Both the position numbers and the translations under genes were made by a program. This document shows, in pieces, positions 46,226-55,507 of a stretch of DNA of 64,000 bases. This DNA comes from Magnetococcales bacterium (GTDB lineage: Bacteria; Pseudomonadota; Magnetococcia; Magnetococcales; Magnetaquicoccaceae): positions 2,310-66,309 of the forward strand of contig JADGBT010000005.1 in assembly GCA_015231375.1 (NCBI GenBank). Reading direction: 5' to 3'. Under the pieces are notes generated by a model that saw only the letters and a program-made list of their open reading frames with translations, ran no database searches and was not told the DNA's origin. Every line of letters begins with the position of its first letter. Position 1 is the stretch's first letter.

Positions 46226-47434
46226 GTGATGCGGTTCAATCTCAATCGTTATCTGTTGGGTCTGTCCATGGCCATCGACTGCGTGGAAAGCGAGTTGCTG
46301 GGCGTGACCAGCAACCACGGGGGACGGGTGGCGCTGATCTCGATGCGTCTGGCCCGCGCCCTGGGACTCGACGAAGCCGAAGTGTTCGACATCGCCGCCT
46401 TTGCCGTGCTGCACGACAACGGACTGGCCGAAGAGAACCTCACCCGCAGCGACACCCTGCGGGATCGTTTGCGTCAGGTGGAGGATATGCCGATCCACTG
46501 CGAAATCGGCGAACGCAACGTGGCGTTGTTCCCGTTTCAAAGCGATGCCCGACAGATCATTCTCCATCATCATGAACACTGGGACGGCTCGGGATTTTTC
46601 GGCCTGAAAGGCCATGCCATCCCACTGATGGCCCAAATCGTCGCCCTGGCGGACTATACCGATCTCAAACTGCAACTCGGGGAACCGGTAATCGGCAAAC
46701 GGGAACTGGCCCTCGATTTTCTCGACGCCCGAATCGGCAAACACTTCTCCCCGGAACTGGTGAAGGCGTTCCGTCAGATCAGCGCCCCGACCGCCTTCTG
46801 GCTGGACCTGCGCACTCCGTTTCTCGGTCGCGCCATCGATCGCACCATGCCCGAACTCACCATCGAAACCGACTGGCAGGGCATTCTGGACATCTCCCGG
46901 GTATTCTGTCGGATCATCGACTCCAAATCCCGTTTCACCCACAGCCACTCCAGCGGCCTGGAGGCAAAAACCGCTCGCATGGCGGCCTTTCTCGGCGCGG
47001 ACCCGGAAACCGCTCTCCAACTGCGCATCGCCGCCGCTCTCCACGACGTGGGCAAACTGGCCATGCCCAACGCCATCCTGGACAAACCCGGCAAACTCGA
47101 CCACGCAGAACGGGCCAAAATGATGGAACACACCTATTTTACCCGCCAATGTCTGGAAGTCATTCCCGGACTGGAGTCGATCACCGAATGGGCCTCCAAC
47201 CACCACGAAAAACTCAGCGGAGACGGCTATCCCCTGGGTCTGGGAGCCGATCAACTGGATACCTGGTCCCGACTCCTGTCGGTACTGGACATCTATCAGG
47301 CCCTGACCGAAGACCGCCCCTATCGCGCCGCCCTGACCCACACCCGTACCATGGAGATTCTTCAGGATCTGGTCAAAGGAGGAGGCTTGGATCCCTCCCT
47401 GGTGGAGGCGGTGGATCGGGCGTTCGGAACCTGA
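46226..47434 (+). CDS. Tandem HD-domain / HD-GYP phosphodiesterase
   Basis: 402 residues from a GTG with GGGAG 9 bases upstream; an ATG follows one codon later. There are two HD-type halves. The N-terminal half (about 25-150) has VLHDNGL and LHHHEHWDGSGF but lacks the full canonical pattern. The C-terminal half (about 235-400) has HDVGKLAMP, HTYFTRQCL, NHHEKLSGDGYP and LDIYQALTEDRPYR, a complete HD-GYP c-di-GMP phosphodiesterase signature. No sensor domain or membrane segment is present. It probably breaks down c-di-GMP to pGpG/GMP in control of motility or attachment. Confidence 0.9.
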   Translation: MMRFNLNRYLLGLSMAIDCVESELLGVTSNHGGRVALISMRLARALGLDEAEVFDIAAFAVLHDNGLAEENLTRSDTLRDRLRQVEDMPIHCEIGERNVALFPFQSDARQIILHHHEHWDGSGFFGLKGHAIPLMAQIVALADYTDLKLQLGEPVIGKRELALDFLDARIGKHFSPELVKAFRQISAPTAFWLDLRTPFLGRAIDRTMPELTIETDWQGILDISRVFCRIIDSKSRFTHSHSSGLEAKTARMAAFLGADPETALQLRIAAALHDVGKLAMPNAILDKPGKLDHAERAKMMEHTYFTRQCLEVIPGLESITEWASNHHEKLSGDGYPLGLGADQLDTWSRLLSVLDIYQALTEDRPYRAALTHTRTMEILQDLVKGGGLDPSLVEAVDRAFGT

Positions 47435-47538
47435 CACAACGCAGCGTTCGGATACAAACAAGGCTCTTCCATCGTCTCCGTTAACAAGATATGCTGTGAT
47501 CCATGATGCCTCGACTTTGAGAAAGAGGGAGCCCCGCG

Positions 47539-48285
47539 ATGACACAAGCCGTCACCTTTAACGATGTCTGGGGAATGTTCCAGGAGATGGTCCGCGAGGA
47601 CCGGGAACGCAGACAAGTGACCGACCGGGAATTGCGGGAACTCCGCGAAATGAGCGCGGAGACCGACCGCAAATTCCAGGAGACCGATCGCAAATTCCAG
47701 GAGACCGACCGCAAATTCCAGGAGACCGATCGCGAGATCCGGGCGATGAACGCGGAAACCGAACGCAAATTCCGAGAAATGCGCGCGGAGACAGAACGCG
47801 AGATCCGGGAGATGAACGCGGAGACCAATCGCAAGATCAAGGAGGTCTCCACGCAAGTGGGCAATCTGGGCAGCCGGTGGGGTGAGTTCGTCGAGGGGAT
47901 CGTGGCTCCGGCCTGCGAGACCCTGTTCGCCGAACGGGGCATTCCGGTGCATCGGGTCTCTCCCCGGGTCAAGGCGAAAAGCCTGGATGGCACCCGACGC
48001 ATGGAGGTCGATCTGCTGGTGGACAACACCAACAGCGTCGTGCTGGTAGAGGTGAAAAGCCGTCTGACCGCCGAGGATGTCCGCGACCACCTGAAACGGG
48101 TCAAAGAGTTCAAGGAGTTCTACGAAGGCGACACAGGCGTTGCGGTGATGGGTGCGGTGGCCGGCATCCTCATCGACAACGACGTGGATCAATTCGCCAT
48201 GAACGAGGGGATGTTTGTCATCGTCCAGTCTGGAGAGAGCGTCAGGCTGGCCAACACGCCGGATTTCGTGCCGAAACGCTGGTGA
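47539..48285 (+). CDS. DUF3782-like coiled-coil protein with PD-(D/E)XK nuclease-type fold
   Basis: 248 residues. Residues about 15-115 are a charged coiled coil with heptad repeats (TDRKFQE three times, then related AETERKFREM units). Residues about 120-245 form a restriction-endonuclease-like fold with MEVDLLVDN and VVLVEVKSRL, the D...ExK pattern. Proteins of this kind are abundant in some bacteria (cyanobacteria, magnetotactic bacteria) and often near mobile DNA; no function is known. It is convergent with the arsenic efflux gene. Confidence 0.85.
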   Translation: MTQAVTFNDVWGMFQEMVREDRERRQVTDRELRELREMSAETDRKFQETDRKFQETDRKFQETDREIRAMNAETERKFREMRAETEREIREMNAETNRKIKEVSTQVGNLGSRWGEFVEGIVAPACETLFAERGIPVHRVSPRVKAKSLDGTRRMEVDLLVDNTNSVVLVEVKSRLTAEDVRDHLKRVKEFKEFYEGDTGVAVMGAVAGILIDNDVDQFAMNEGMFVIVQSGESVRLANTPDFVPKRW

Positions 48286-48320
48286 GTTCGCCACCCTTCC
48301 CGCCTGGCGGAATGGATGGC

Positions 48321-49400
48321 TCACCCGACCTGTTTGCTTTCGTACCACCCCTTGGTACTCCTGGAGAGCCGCACCACCGAAAGCATCACCGGCACCTCCA
48401 CCAGCACCCCCACCACCGTGGCCAAAGCCGCCCCCGACTCGAAACCGAACAGCCCGATGGCCGTGGCCACCGCCAATTCAAAGAAATTGCTGGCTCCGAT
48501 CAACGCCGACGGCGCCGCCACGTTATGGGCCACGCCGAACTGGCGGGAGAGCCAATAGGCCAGCCCGGCGTTCCCGTAGACCTGCACCAGAATCGGGATG
48601 GACAGCAACACGATCACCAGAGGTTGGGCCAGAATCGACTCTCCCTGGAATCCGAACAGCAGCACCAGCGTGACCAGCAGGGCCGACAACGAAACCGGAT
48701 GCAAACGGGCCAGCACCCGGTTCAAGGCCTGCTCGCCGCCTGAAGCCAGCAACCAGCGACGCCAGACCTGAGCCAAGATCACCGGAATCACGATGAACAT
48801 CACCACCGACAGGATCAGCGTCTGCCAAGGCACGGTGATGGAGGAGAGTCCCAGCAGAAACCCCACGATGGGTGCGAACGCCACCATCATGATCAGATCG
48901 TTCAAGGCCACCTGACTCAAGGTGAAATGGGGTTCACCATCGGACAGATTGCTCCAAACAAAGACCATGGCGGTACAAGGCGCCGCAGCCAGGATGATCA
49001 ATCCGGCCACATAGGAGTCGATCTGCTCCGGGGGCAGCCAGCCTTGAAACAGATGCCGGATGAAGATCCATCCCAACAGGGCCATGGAAAAGGGTTTGAC
49101 CGCCCAGTTGATGAACAGGGTGACCCCAATGCCTTTCCAATGTGCCCGCACCTGTCCCAACGCCCCGAAATCGATCTTGAGCAGCATGGGCACGACCATC
49201 AACCAGATCAGCAACGCCACCGGCAGATTGACCTGAGAGATTTCCAGACGTCCAATGGTCTGGAACGGCGCCGGAAACCGGTGGCCCAATCCGATCCCGA
49301 CGCCAATGCACGCCATCACCCACCAGGACAAATGACGCTCGAAGAATCCCAACGACGCGCCCGCTTCCCGCTGCGCGGCCACTGTGCATGATTGACTCAT
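48321..49400 (-). CDS. acr3: Arsenite efflux permease Acr3
   Basis: 359 residues, about ten membrane segments, with a short cytoplasmic N-terminus containing one Cys. ACR3/bile-acid-symporter features: LPVALLIWLMVVPMLLKIDF, AAPCTAMVFVWSNLSDGEPH with the conserved Cys needed for arsenite transport, and ALNDLIMMVAFAPIVG. It exports As(III) and possibly Sb(III). It lies downstream of arsJ and its GAPDH on the same strand, the usual combination for joint arsenite and arsenate resistance. Confidence 0.95.
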   Translation of the reverse strand: MSQSCTVAAQREAGASLGFFERHLSWWVMACIGVGIGLGHRFPAPFQTIGRLEISQVNLPVALLIWLMVVPMLLKIDFGALGQVRAHWKGIGVTLFINWAVKPFSMALLGWIFIRHLFQGWLPPEQIDSYVAGLIILAAAPCTAMVFVWSNLSDGEPHFTLSQVALNDLIMMVAFAPIVGFLLGLSSITVPWQTLILSVVMFIVIPVILAQVWRRWLLASGGEQALNRVLARLHPVSLSALLVTLVLLFGFQGESILAQPLVIVLLSIPILVQVYGNAGLAYWLSRQFGVAHNVAAPSALIGASNFFELAVATAIGLFGFESGAALATVVGVLVEVPVMLSVVRLSRSTKGWYESKQVG

Positions 49401-49458
49401 GATTCCACTCTTTCAAAAGATCAGAAAACAGCCCATGTCACCCCCCCCTCTCGATCCC

Positions 49459-50676
49459 TCACTCCCCAGCCACCACCACGGCCTTTTCCTGAGCCGGAAC
49501 CGGCGGCAGCCACCAGGAGAGCACACCGGCGGCCAGGACAAATCCGGTGGACCACCACAGGCAACCGGTCAGCCCCTGGGTCTGATAGGCCCAGCCGGAC
49601 AACACGGTTCCGGTCAAGCGTCCGGCAGCGTTGGCCATATAATAAAAGCCCACGTTCATGGCCACCTTTTCCTGATCCGAATAGGCCAGGATCAGATAGG
49701 AGTGAACCGAGGAGTTGATGGCGAAGATCGCGCCGAACAGATACAGACCGATCATCAGCGTCCAGGCCGGATTCAGCCCCTGGGACAAGGCCAAAGCGAT
49801 ACCGGCGGGAAAGGCGGCCAGCAGCAAGGCCCAGTTGCGGGCGCTGCTGCCCTGGGGGGGATGTTTTCCCAACAACAACGGGGCTCCGGCCTGCACGAAA
49901 CCGTAACAGACCACCCACAAGGCGAGAAAGCCGCCCACCTCCAGATGATTCCAGCCGGTCACCGAGGCGAGAAAGACCGGCAAGCCCACCACAAACCAGA
50001 CATCCCGGGAACCGAACAGAAAAAAGCGCGCTCCGGAAAGCAGATTGATCTCCGACGACTTAGAAAAAAGCTGGGAAAATTTCGCCTTGGATTTCCCCAT
50101 TCCCAGCCCAGAGGGCAACACCCACCAGGTGAGCAGATAGACCAGACACAAGCCCGCCGCCATGAAGGCAAGCGCCAATTGAAAGCCGATGGTGTACAAC
50201 AGCAGACCACCGAGGAAGAATCCCGCGCCTTTCAGGGTATTCTTGGAACCGGTCAGCACCGCCACCCAGCGGAACAGACGGGATTCGGCGTTTTCGCCCT
50301 TGGGAGCCACCAGCTTGACGCTGGATTTGGCGCTCATCTTGTTGAGATCCTTGGCAATACCCGAAAGGGCCATGGCGGCCATCACGTATTCGACCGTCAG
50401 CCATGACGGATCCACGGTCAGCATTCCCAAGGCGAACACCTGCAAGAATCCGCCGATGATCATGGTGCGGTTCAGGCCGATACGGGTGGCGACCCAACCG
50501 CCCACCCCATTGGTCAGGATGCCGAACACCTCATAAAACAGAAACAACATGGCGATCTTGAGCGGAGCGAAGCCCAAAGCGTGAAAATGGAGCACCACCA
50601 GCATGTGGATGGCTCCATCGGTCAGGGTGAAGGCCCAGTAGGCCAGGGTGATGATCAGATAAATCCTGAATCCCAT
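49459..50676 (-). CDS. arsJ: ArsJ, 1-arseno-3-phosphoglycerate efflux MFS permease
   Basis: 405 residues from the ATG at 50676 (N-terminus MGFRIYLIITLAYWAFTLTDGA, typical of ArsJ); a TTG thirteen codons upstream is less likely. About twelve membrane segments and MFS features (GGWVATRIGLNRTM, LFLFYEVFGI, SGIAKDLNKMSAKSSVK). ArsJ expels the organoarsenical made from arsenate by its partner GAPDH, which is encoded directly upstream. This is a well-established two-gene arsenate resistance pathway. Confidence 0.93.
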   Translation of the reverse strand: MGFRIYLIITLAYWAFTLTDGAIHMLVVLHFHALGFAPLKIAMLFLFYEVFGILTNGVGGWVATRIGLNRTMIIGGFLQVFALGMLTVDPSWLTVEYVMAAMALSGIAKDLNKMSAKSSVKLVAPKGENAESRLFRWVAVLTGSKNTLKGAGFFLGGLLLYTIGFQLALAFMAAGLCLVYLLTWWVLPSGLGMGKSKAKFSQLFSKSSEINLLSGARFFLFGSRDVWFVVGLPVFLASVTGWNHLEVGGFLALWVVCYGFVQAGAPLLLGKHPPQGSSARNWALLLAAFPAGIALALSQGLNPAWTLMIGLYLFGAIFAINSSVHSYLILAYSDQEKVAMNVGFYYMANAAGRLTGTVLSGWAYQTQGLTGCLWWSTGFVLAAGVLSWWLPPVPAQEKAVVVAGE

Positions 50677-50809
50677 TGCAGGCGCCGTCTCTTTTTCCAC
50701 GTCAACCCCCACCAAGGCTGGAAGAACGGACGGACGGAAAAGCGCAAGGAATCCCTTCCGCCCTCAGTCCGCCCGGATCGATGGTCGATCCCGTCCGACC
50801 TGCCGATAA

Positions 50810-51826
50810 TCAGCCCATGCCCCCGGCGACCTTGGCGGCCAACTCCACCAGACGGTTGGCATAGCCCACCTCGTTGTCGTACCAGGAGAGAATCTTGACG
50901 TGGGTCTGGTCGATCACCATGGTGGACAAGGCATCGACAATGGAGGAGCGGGTATCGTTGTTGTAGTCGATGGAGACCAGGGGGAGTTCCTCGTAACCCA
51001 GAATGCCTTGGAGTTCACCAGCGGCGGCGGCCTTGAGGAAACCGTTGATCTCTTCCACGGTGGTGGGACGGGGCACCTCGAACACCATGTCGGTGAGGGA
51101 GGCGTTGAGCAGCGGCACCCGCACCGCCACGCCGTTGATCTTGCCGGTGAGTTCCGGAAAAATCTGGGTGATGGCCTTGGCCGAACCGGTGGAGGTGGGA
51201 ATGAGAGACAGGGAATTGGCGCGGGCGCGCCGCAGATCCTTGTGACCCAGATCGATGATGGTCTGAGTGTTGGTGATGTTGTGAATCGTGGTCATGGAAC
51301 CACGGGTGATGCCGATTTTCTCCAGGATCACCTTGACCACCGGAGCCAGACAGTTGGTGGTGCAAGAAGCCGCCGTGACCACATCGTGGCGGGCCGGATC
51401 GTAGAGGTGATCGTTGACCCCCACCACCACATTCAGGGCCTGGGGCTCCTTGACCGGGCAGGCCACCACCACCTTTTTCACCCCCTGCTCGAAATAAGGC
51501 TGCATGGCGGCCATGGTCTTGAATTTTCCGGTACACTCCAGCACCAGATCCACGCCCATTCCTTTCCAGTCCACCCCGCCCGGAGTCGCCGACATGGAAT
51601 AGCCCAAACGCTGCCCGTCGATCACGATCCCCGCCCCATCGGCGGCGACCTCCCGATCCCAGCGACCATGGACCGAATCATACTTCAGCAAATGGGCCGC
51701 GCAGGCCGCGTCCCCGAGAATTTCGTTGACATGGACAAACTCCAGTCCCGGCAACCGCCCCCAGGCCGCCCGCAATCCCAAACGCCCCATGCGACCAAAA
51801 CCGTTGATTCCCACGCGAACCGTCAT
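50810..51826 (-). CDS. gap: ArsJ-associated glyceraldehyde-3-phosphate dehydrogenase
   Basis: 338 residues from the ATG at 51826 (GGGGAG 7 bases upstream). NAD-binding [18 protein letters not shown], the catalytic [13 protein letters not shown] with its Cys, and the C-terminal [15 protein letters not shown]. Adjacent to arsJ it converts glyceraldehyde-3-phosphate and arsenate into 1-arseno-3-phosphoglycerate, which ArsJ exports. A general glycolytic role is possible but less likely given the position. It is the first gene of the arsenic operon, with a good promoter upstream. Confidence 0.93.
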   Translation of the reverse strand: MTVRVGINGFGRMGRLGLRAAWGRLPGLEFVHVNEILGDAACAAHLLKYDSVHGRWDREVAADGAGIVIDGQRLGYSMSATPGGVDWKGMGVDLVLECTGKFKTMAAMQPYFEQGVKKVVVACPVKEPQALNVVVGVNDHLYDPARHDVVTAASCTTNCLAPVVKVILEKIGITRGSMTTIHNITNTQTIIDLGHKDLRRARANSLSLIPTSTGSAKAITQIFPELTGKINGVAVRVPLLNASLTDMVFEVPRPTTVEEINGFLKAAAAGELQGILGYEELPLVSIDYNNDTRSSIVDALSTMVIDQTHVKILSWYDNEVGYANRLVELAAKVAGGMG

Positions 51827-51866
51827 GGCTGTCTCCCCTTTGAACCCTGGCATGAATGGTGGATCG

Positions 51867-51919
51867 TTCGTTCGAATATCTTTTGAAACGAATATACCCA
51901 ACACCACATATCCAGTCAA
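51867..51919 (-). promoter_or_regulatory. Promoter and palindromic operator of the arsenic operon
   Basis: On the minus strand, TTGACT (51919-51914) and TATATT (51896-51891) are separated by exactly 17 bases, a strong sigma70 promoter. Immediately downstream, TTCGTT (51867-51872) and AACGAA (51887-51892) form an inverted repeat that overlaps the -10 box and the expected start site, where an ArsR-type repressor would bind. No arsR gene is in the window. Confidence 0.7.
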
Positions 51920-51980
51920 GGGGATATTTCAACCTTCCACAAAAAGCGCTCTGCCGTGCGCGGTGGGTTAAGGCGATCAC

Positions 51981-52042
51981 TAAAGAGTTCCAACGGGTCA
52001 TGCTGTCCGGCATTGCCGGTGCGCGGATCGTCCAACTCTTTA
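51981..52042. other. Intergenic inverted repeat
   Basis: TAAAGAGTT (51981-51989) and AACTCTTTA (52034-52042) are perfect 9-base inverted arms enclosing a smaller CCGGC/GCCGG hairpin. The stretch 51920-52206 between the arsenic promoter and the OmpA gene otherwise shows no ORF I would support. It may be a terminator for the OmpA gene, a small RNA or a mobile-DNA scar. Confidence 0.4.
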
Positions 52043-52206
52043 GAACACATCGCAAATTCTTCCATGGAATCCACTCTATCGCTCATCAATTACCGAAAGC
52101 AACAGAGTGAATCCCCCGGTCTCCCTGACAAGCCTTTGCCTGGATGTCAAGTCAATTTTCCAATACGATTGCCCTGATCACCCTCCCCGCGATCCTTTAC
52201 AAAAGA

Positions 52207-52884
52207 TCACATTCTTGGTTTCAACTCCACCCGCCGGTTAAGCGCCCGACCCTCTTTGGTGTCGTTAGGGGCCATGGGGTTGTGAAGTCCGAAGCCGACC
52301 GCAGTCAATCGTTGTATGTCAACGCCATGTTTGAGCAGGTAGTTCAATACGGCAGTGGCGCGTCTCCTGGCCAAGCCATCATTGTAGACAACAGTGCCGG
52401 TACTATCCGTATGGCCATGAATCTCTATCAACACATTGGAGTTTCTTGTGTTGTTCAACACCGTGACCACTTCGTCCAGAACCGGGTAGGCCTTGGGATC
52501 AATGTCCGATTTGTCGAACTTAAAGTGAAGATTCTTCAGAATCCAGCATCCTTCGGCATCGACTTGAGCGCCATACGGGGGGTTTGGACATTTATTGTTT
52601 TCTTTGATTACAGGATCTGGGGCCTTGGGCGACTGGACTGGCACGTTGTCGCTGACAACAGTGGCTTCTTTGGCTTTCTGACAAAAGTAGCACTGTGTTC
52701 CCATGGTGGAGAGAACCTGTTTGCCGACTTGAGGATGCCATTGGATGTAACCATTATCAGCCATCCATCCTTCTTCTTGCTGCTGCTGTTGTTGTTGTGT
52801 CGTCGTCACGCACGCCGAGAGGCTCAAAACGAAAAGCAAGCCCACGACCAGCGTGATGCTGCTTGCATATCTTGGATTTTTCAT
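52207..52884 (-). CDS. OmpA-family outer-membrane lipoprotein
   Basis: 225 residues. A lipoprotein signal with lipobox LSAC (Cys25) is followed by a run of seven Gln, a WHPQVGKQVLSTMGTQCYFC segment with a CxxC pair, and a C-terminal OmpA/MotB peptidoglycan-binding domain (LHFKFDKSDIDPKAYPVLDE, IEIHGHTDSTGT, ARRRATAVLNYLL, NRRVEL). It anchors the outer membrane to peptidoglycan. The upstream Cys pair in the linker is unusual for a plain Pal protein. It is grouped with BON and DUF1269 genes on the same strand. Confidence 0.9.
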   Translation of the reverse strand: MKNPRYASSITLVVGLLFVLSLSACVTTTQQQQQQQEEGWMADNGYIQWHPQVGKQVLSTMGTQCYFCQKAKEATVVSDNVPVQSPKAPDPVIKENNKCPNPPYGAQVDAEGCWILKNLHFKFDKSDIDPKAYPVLDEVVTVLNNTRNSNVLIEIHGHTDSTGTVVYNDGLARRRATAVLNYLLKHGVDIQRLTAVGFGLHNPMAPNDTKEGRALNRRVELKPRM

Positions 52885-53057
52885 GATAATTCCTCACAAT
52901 TCAGAAGTGAATGATGGATGTTTTTCTTGGTGTTGAGTAGGCCGGTTTTCTTGCGGTTCTGGCCCCTCTCACTAGGCAGGGTAGACAATATGGTGGCCTA
53001 CCTCATCGGGGGGCAAGTTGAACTGCACCCTGCCGACGCGAAACAGCGAAGAACCTC

Positions 53058-53372
53058 TTATTTGATACGCATATCATTCTTGACGGATGACACACCGCCT
53101 ACGCCACGTGCCACAGTAATCGCTTTTCTCGCTTCGGCCTGTGAACTCACGAAGCCACTCAGTTGAACCACTCCCTTGAAAGTTTCGACGTTGATCTCGG
53201 CGACTTTCAGCATAGGATTATCGAGTATGGCAGCCTTCACTTTGGCGGTGATGACGCTATCATCAAAATATTCTCCGGTTCCTTCTTGTGTCATTGTGGA
53301 AGCACAGCCGACCATGTATAGCATCGAAACAGCACAGAGAAACACTGTTACAAATCTATCTATTCTCTTCAT
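53058..53372 (-). CDS. BON-domain lipoprotein (OsmY-like)
   Basis: 104 residues from the ATG at 53372, with GGGAG 9 bases upstream; two earlier in-frame ATGs fit the ribosome-binding site less well. A lipobox MVGC lies near residue 22. One BON domain follows: DDSVITAKVKAAILDNP, INVETFKGVVQLSGFVSS, VARGVGGVSSVKNDM. BON domains bind phospholipid surfaces, and OsmY-like proteins are induced by osmotic or envelope stress. It is probably a periplasmic envelope-stress protein. Confidence 0.9.
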   Translation of the reverse strand: MKRIDRFVTVFLCAVSMLYMVGCASTMTQEGTGEYFDDSVITAKVKAAILDNPMLKVAEINVETFKGVVQLSGFVSSQAEARKAITVARGVGGVSSVKNDMRIK

Positions 53373-53469
53373 GATAAACATCTCCCGACGCAAATCAAAC
53401 ACTTATTTCATATTTTCAGGCAGTTGTCTCTAACCAAATCGTTTGACCAAACAAACAATTCAAGTTGTT

Positions 53470-53525
53470 GGTCTCGGAGACCGGATGAAGGCACGAAAGG
53501 AAGCAGAACATGATACCCTTCGTGC
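53470..53525. other. Two small palindromes between the BON and DUF1269 genes
   Basis: GGTCTC-G-GAGACC (53470-53482) is a perfect 13-base palindrome. GCACGAAAGG (53491-53500) pairs imperfectly with CCTTCGTGC (53517-53525). The 299-base gap holds no gene I can support, and these could be a terminator for the DUF1269 gene or operators for the BON gene. Confidence 0.35.
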
Positions 53526-53671
53526 GATAAAGCAGACGTGGCAAAATCATTCGCAACTTGATACCGACAACTCCTGAAAGGACCGCAGCGACGAGCAAAG
53601 CGGGTCATTTTTCCATATCTTGATCCCCTTCCGAAGTCTTGGATTACGACTCAATATTGGTTCTCAAAAGA

Positions 53672-54196
53672 TCAGGTTGTGCTGTGATGGTCAAACGAGG
53701 ACATACCCGAAGTCTCCAGCAGTTCCCGCGCACGGAAGATATCCTGCTCGCCGCCATGCACGACGAGCATGAATTTGTCTGCCTTCAACGCGGTTTCATA
53801 GCGCAGCACCGAGTCTTTTGGAATCCCCAATGAAAACATCGCACCCACAAAGGCGCTAACGCCACCGACCACTGCCGCGCCCTCCAGGCCGCCAAAGATG
53901 ATGGCCGCAATCGGGCCAAGAATGACCAAATGGCCCAACACCGGGACAAACAACATCGAAGATCCGAACAGAATCCCCATCAATCCACCCCACAATGCGC
54001 CAAACTTGCCGAAGATCATTGCGCGATCACCGGCATTCAGGAAGCCAACCACGTGTTCCTCCATGTGGTATTCCCGACCGATGATCGAAATTTTCTTCAT
54101 GTCGAATCCGGCGTGTTGCAACTCTTTCACGGCGGCTTCTGCCTGGTTGTGTTCGTCATAAATGGCAACTGCGAATTTTGGTATAGGCATATTCAT
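53672..54196 (-). CDS. DUF1269-like membrane protein, general stress type
   Basis: 174 residues. N-terminal alpha/beta domain (FAVAIYDEHNQAEAAVKELQHA, ISIIGREYHMEEHV), a Gly/Ala-rich hydrophobic middle (about 62-118) that would form a membrane hairpin, then a second alpha/beta part (FMLVVHGGEQDIFRARELLE). AAGGA lies 7 bases upstream of the ATG. Proteins like this are grouped with stress genes; no biochemical function is known. The OmpA, BON and DUF1269 genes are all on the minus strand, each with its own gap. Confidence 0.8.
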   Translation of the reverse strand: MNMPIPKFAVAIYDEHNQAEAAVKELQHAGFDMKKISIIGREYHMEEHVVGFLNAGDRAMIFGKFGALWGGLMGILFGSSMLFVPVLGHLVILGPIAAIIFGGLEGAAVVGGVSAFVGAMFSLGIPKDSVLRYETALKADKFMLVVHGGEQDIFRARELLETSGMSSFDHHSTT

Positions 54197-54779
54197 GGTG
54201 TAATCCTTGGTCCGGTTGATGCAATCGGTGCATCAAGCACCGTTGCCAAAATGGACACCGTTGATTCAGGGGTCATTGCACCAGGATCCAGTGCAACAAC
54301 AATGTAGTCAACTTAATGTTACTTAGAATCAATGCAGATTTAATGCCATAACGAAATCAATTGATTGACCATGCCAGTCAATCATTCACAATAATTTAAT
54401 GATCTGATTGATATATAGTCGAATTAGAGATTCGGCGCAAAAAACGAATACCACTACAAGATATCAATTCTTCTGTATAATCGAGATACAACCCAATAAT
54501 TCAGACAAAAAGACACCTTTACCAGACCACACAGAACAATTTCTACATCCCTGAGTTTGAAACATATGGCAGTATGAAACAATAGGTTTCAAATCTGGTC
54601 AAGCTGATTTCTACCGTTCGATCTGCATCAATCAGGGCCTCCTCAAAACGTATGCACTGGGCTCCGACTGTTCTGACCGCCCTTGATCTCTGCTGGCAGA
54701 GGCTATAAACCAGCCCAATGAACGCTAACGAAACCAGCATTTGTCCATGGTGCCGACTTGTCGGTGCTGTCATCGGCAA
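54197..54779. other. AT-rich intergenic region with palindrome
   Basis: No gene is supported here. The DNA is visibly AT-rich in 54300-54560. TGATTGAC (54362-54369) and GTCAATCA (54377-54384) form a perfect 8-base inverted repeat with a 7-base spacer, a plausible regulator site upstream of the DUF1269 gene. The right part merges into the degenerate 5' region of a transposase remnant. Confidence 0.5.
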
Positions 54780-55212
54780 GCGGTATGTACCGTGCACAAC
54801 GGGAATCGTGTAAAGGGGGCGTCCTCGACATGTGCTGCCCAAAGGGGTCAAAGTCAAAATCAAGAACAAAGGCAGCCAGAAGCATAAACGGGGACCGAAA
54901 CGGTCCAAGTACCAAACCCCGCAACCCGAACATCCAGAAAATCGTGCAAGACATCCGTGATCAGGAGATCCATGCCAACCATCTGGAGGGACAGAATGCC
55001 ACCACCCGTCGTCACAACAGTGCCTTTCGACGACGCACAAACACCTATGCCAAGACGATGAAAGGGCTGCAAAGGACGCTGGATGTCCATTTGATCAACC
55101 ATAACTTTGTTCGTCGTCATTGGACGACAGGTGAGGTGCAGCAGTCAAACTGGGGCTTCAGAAGGCACCACTGACGGTGGAAGCGATCTTGCGGATGAGG
55201 AAAGCAGCTTGA
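54780..55212 (+). pseudogene. Transposase remnant (IS1-like family)
   Basis: Recognisable pieces occur in successive frames: LPKGVKVKIKNKGSQ with HKRGPKRSKYQTP, then IHANHLEGQNATTRRHNSAF, RRRTNTYAKTMKGLQRTLDV and VRRHWTTGEV, then after a one-base deletion near 55138 AAVKLGLQKAPLTVEAILRM to a TGA at 55210-55212. An in-frame stop and at least two frameshifts make it non-functional. The family assignment is by memory of this C-terminal motif. Confidence 0.7.
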
Positions 55213-55500
55213 TCATAAGGTGAGCCTACGGACCAACCGCACGCCATGATGGGATCTTGCGAATAGGCGGAGCCAAGTTCCAGGATGCCGAAGGGGTGCG
55301 AAAAACCGAAGATCTCGTTGTCCCGGGAAAAATCCACCAACATCCCTTCCGGATTGGCATAAAAAGCCGGATACTGCTCACGGACGTGGGTCCAAGGAGT
55401 GGTTTTGGCCAAATGGCGCCAGAGGCGAGGCCCGCAACCGCAGAGGAGGTCTTCCGACGTTCGGCGTTGATGACAGGTCCGCCCACCAGAATGAAGTGAA
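55213..55500 (-). pseudogene. Fragment of an unidentified gene truncated by the transposase remnant
   Basis: The minus strand carries a protein-like stretch, FILVGGPVINAERRKTSSAV, in one frame and, after a frameshift near 55400, WTHVREQYPAFYANPEGMLV with FSHPFGILELGSAYS in another. The reading ends at the junction with the transposase remnant. No family is recognised; it looks like a gene that lost its 3' end when the IS inserted. Confidence 0.4.
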
Positions 55501-55507
55501 TCCATCC

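Noticed and set aside
52034-52884. Plus-strand ORF 52144-52914 as a gene
   Set aside because: It is antisense to the OmpA lipoprotein gene, which has a lipobox and a clear OmpA domain.
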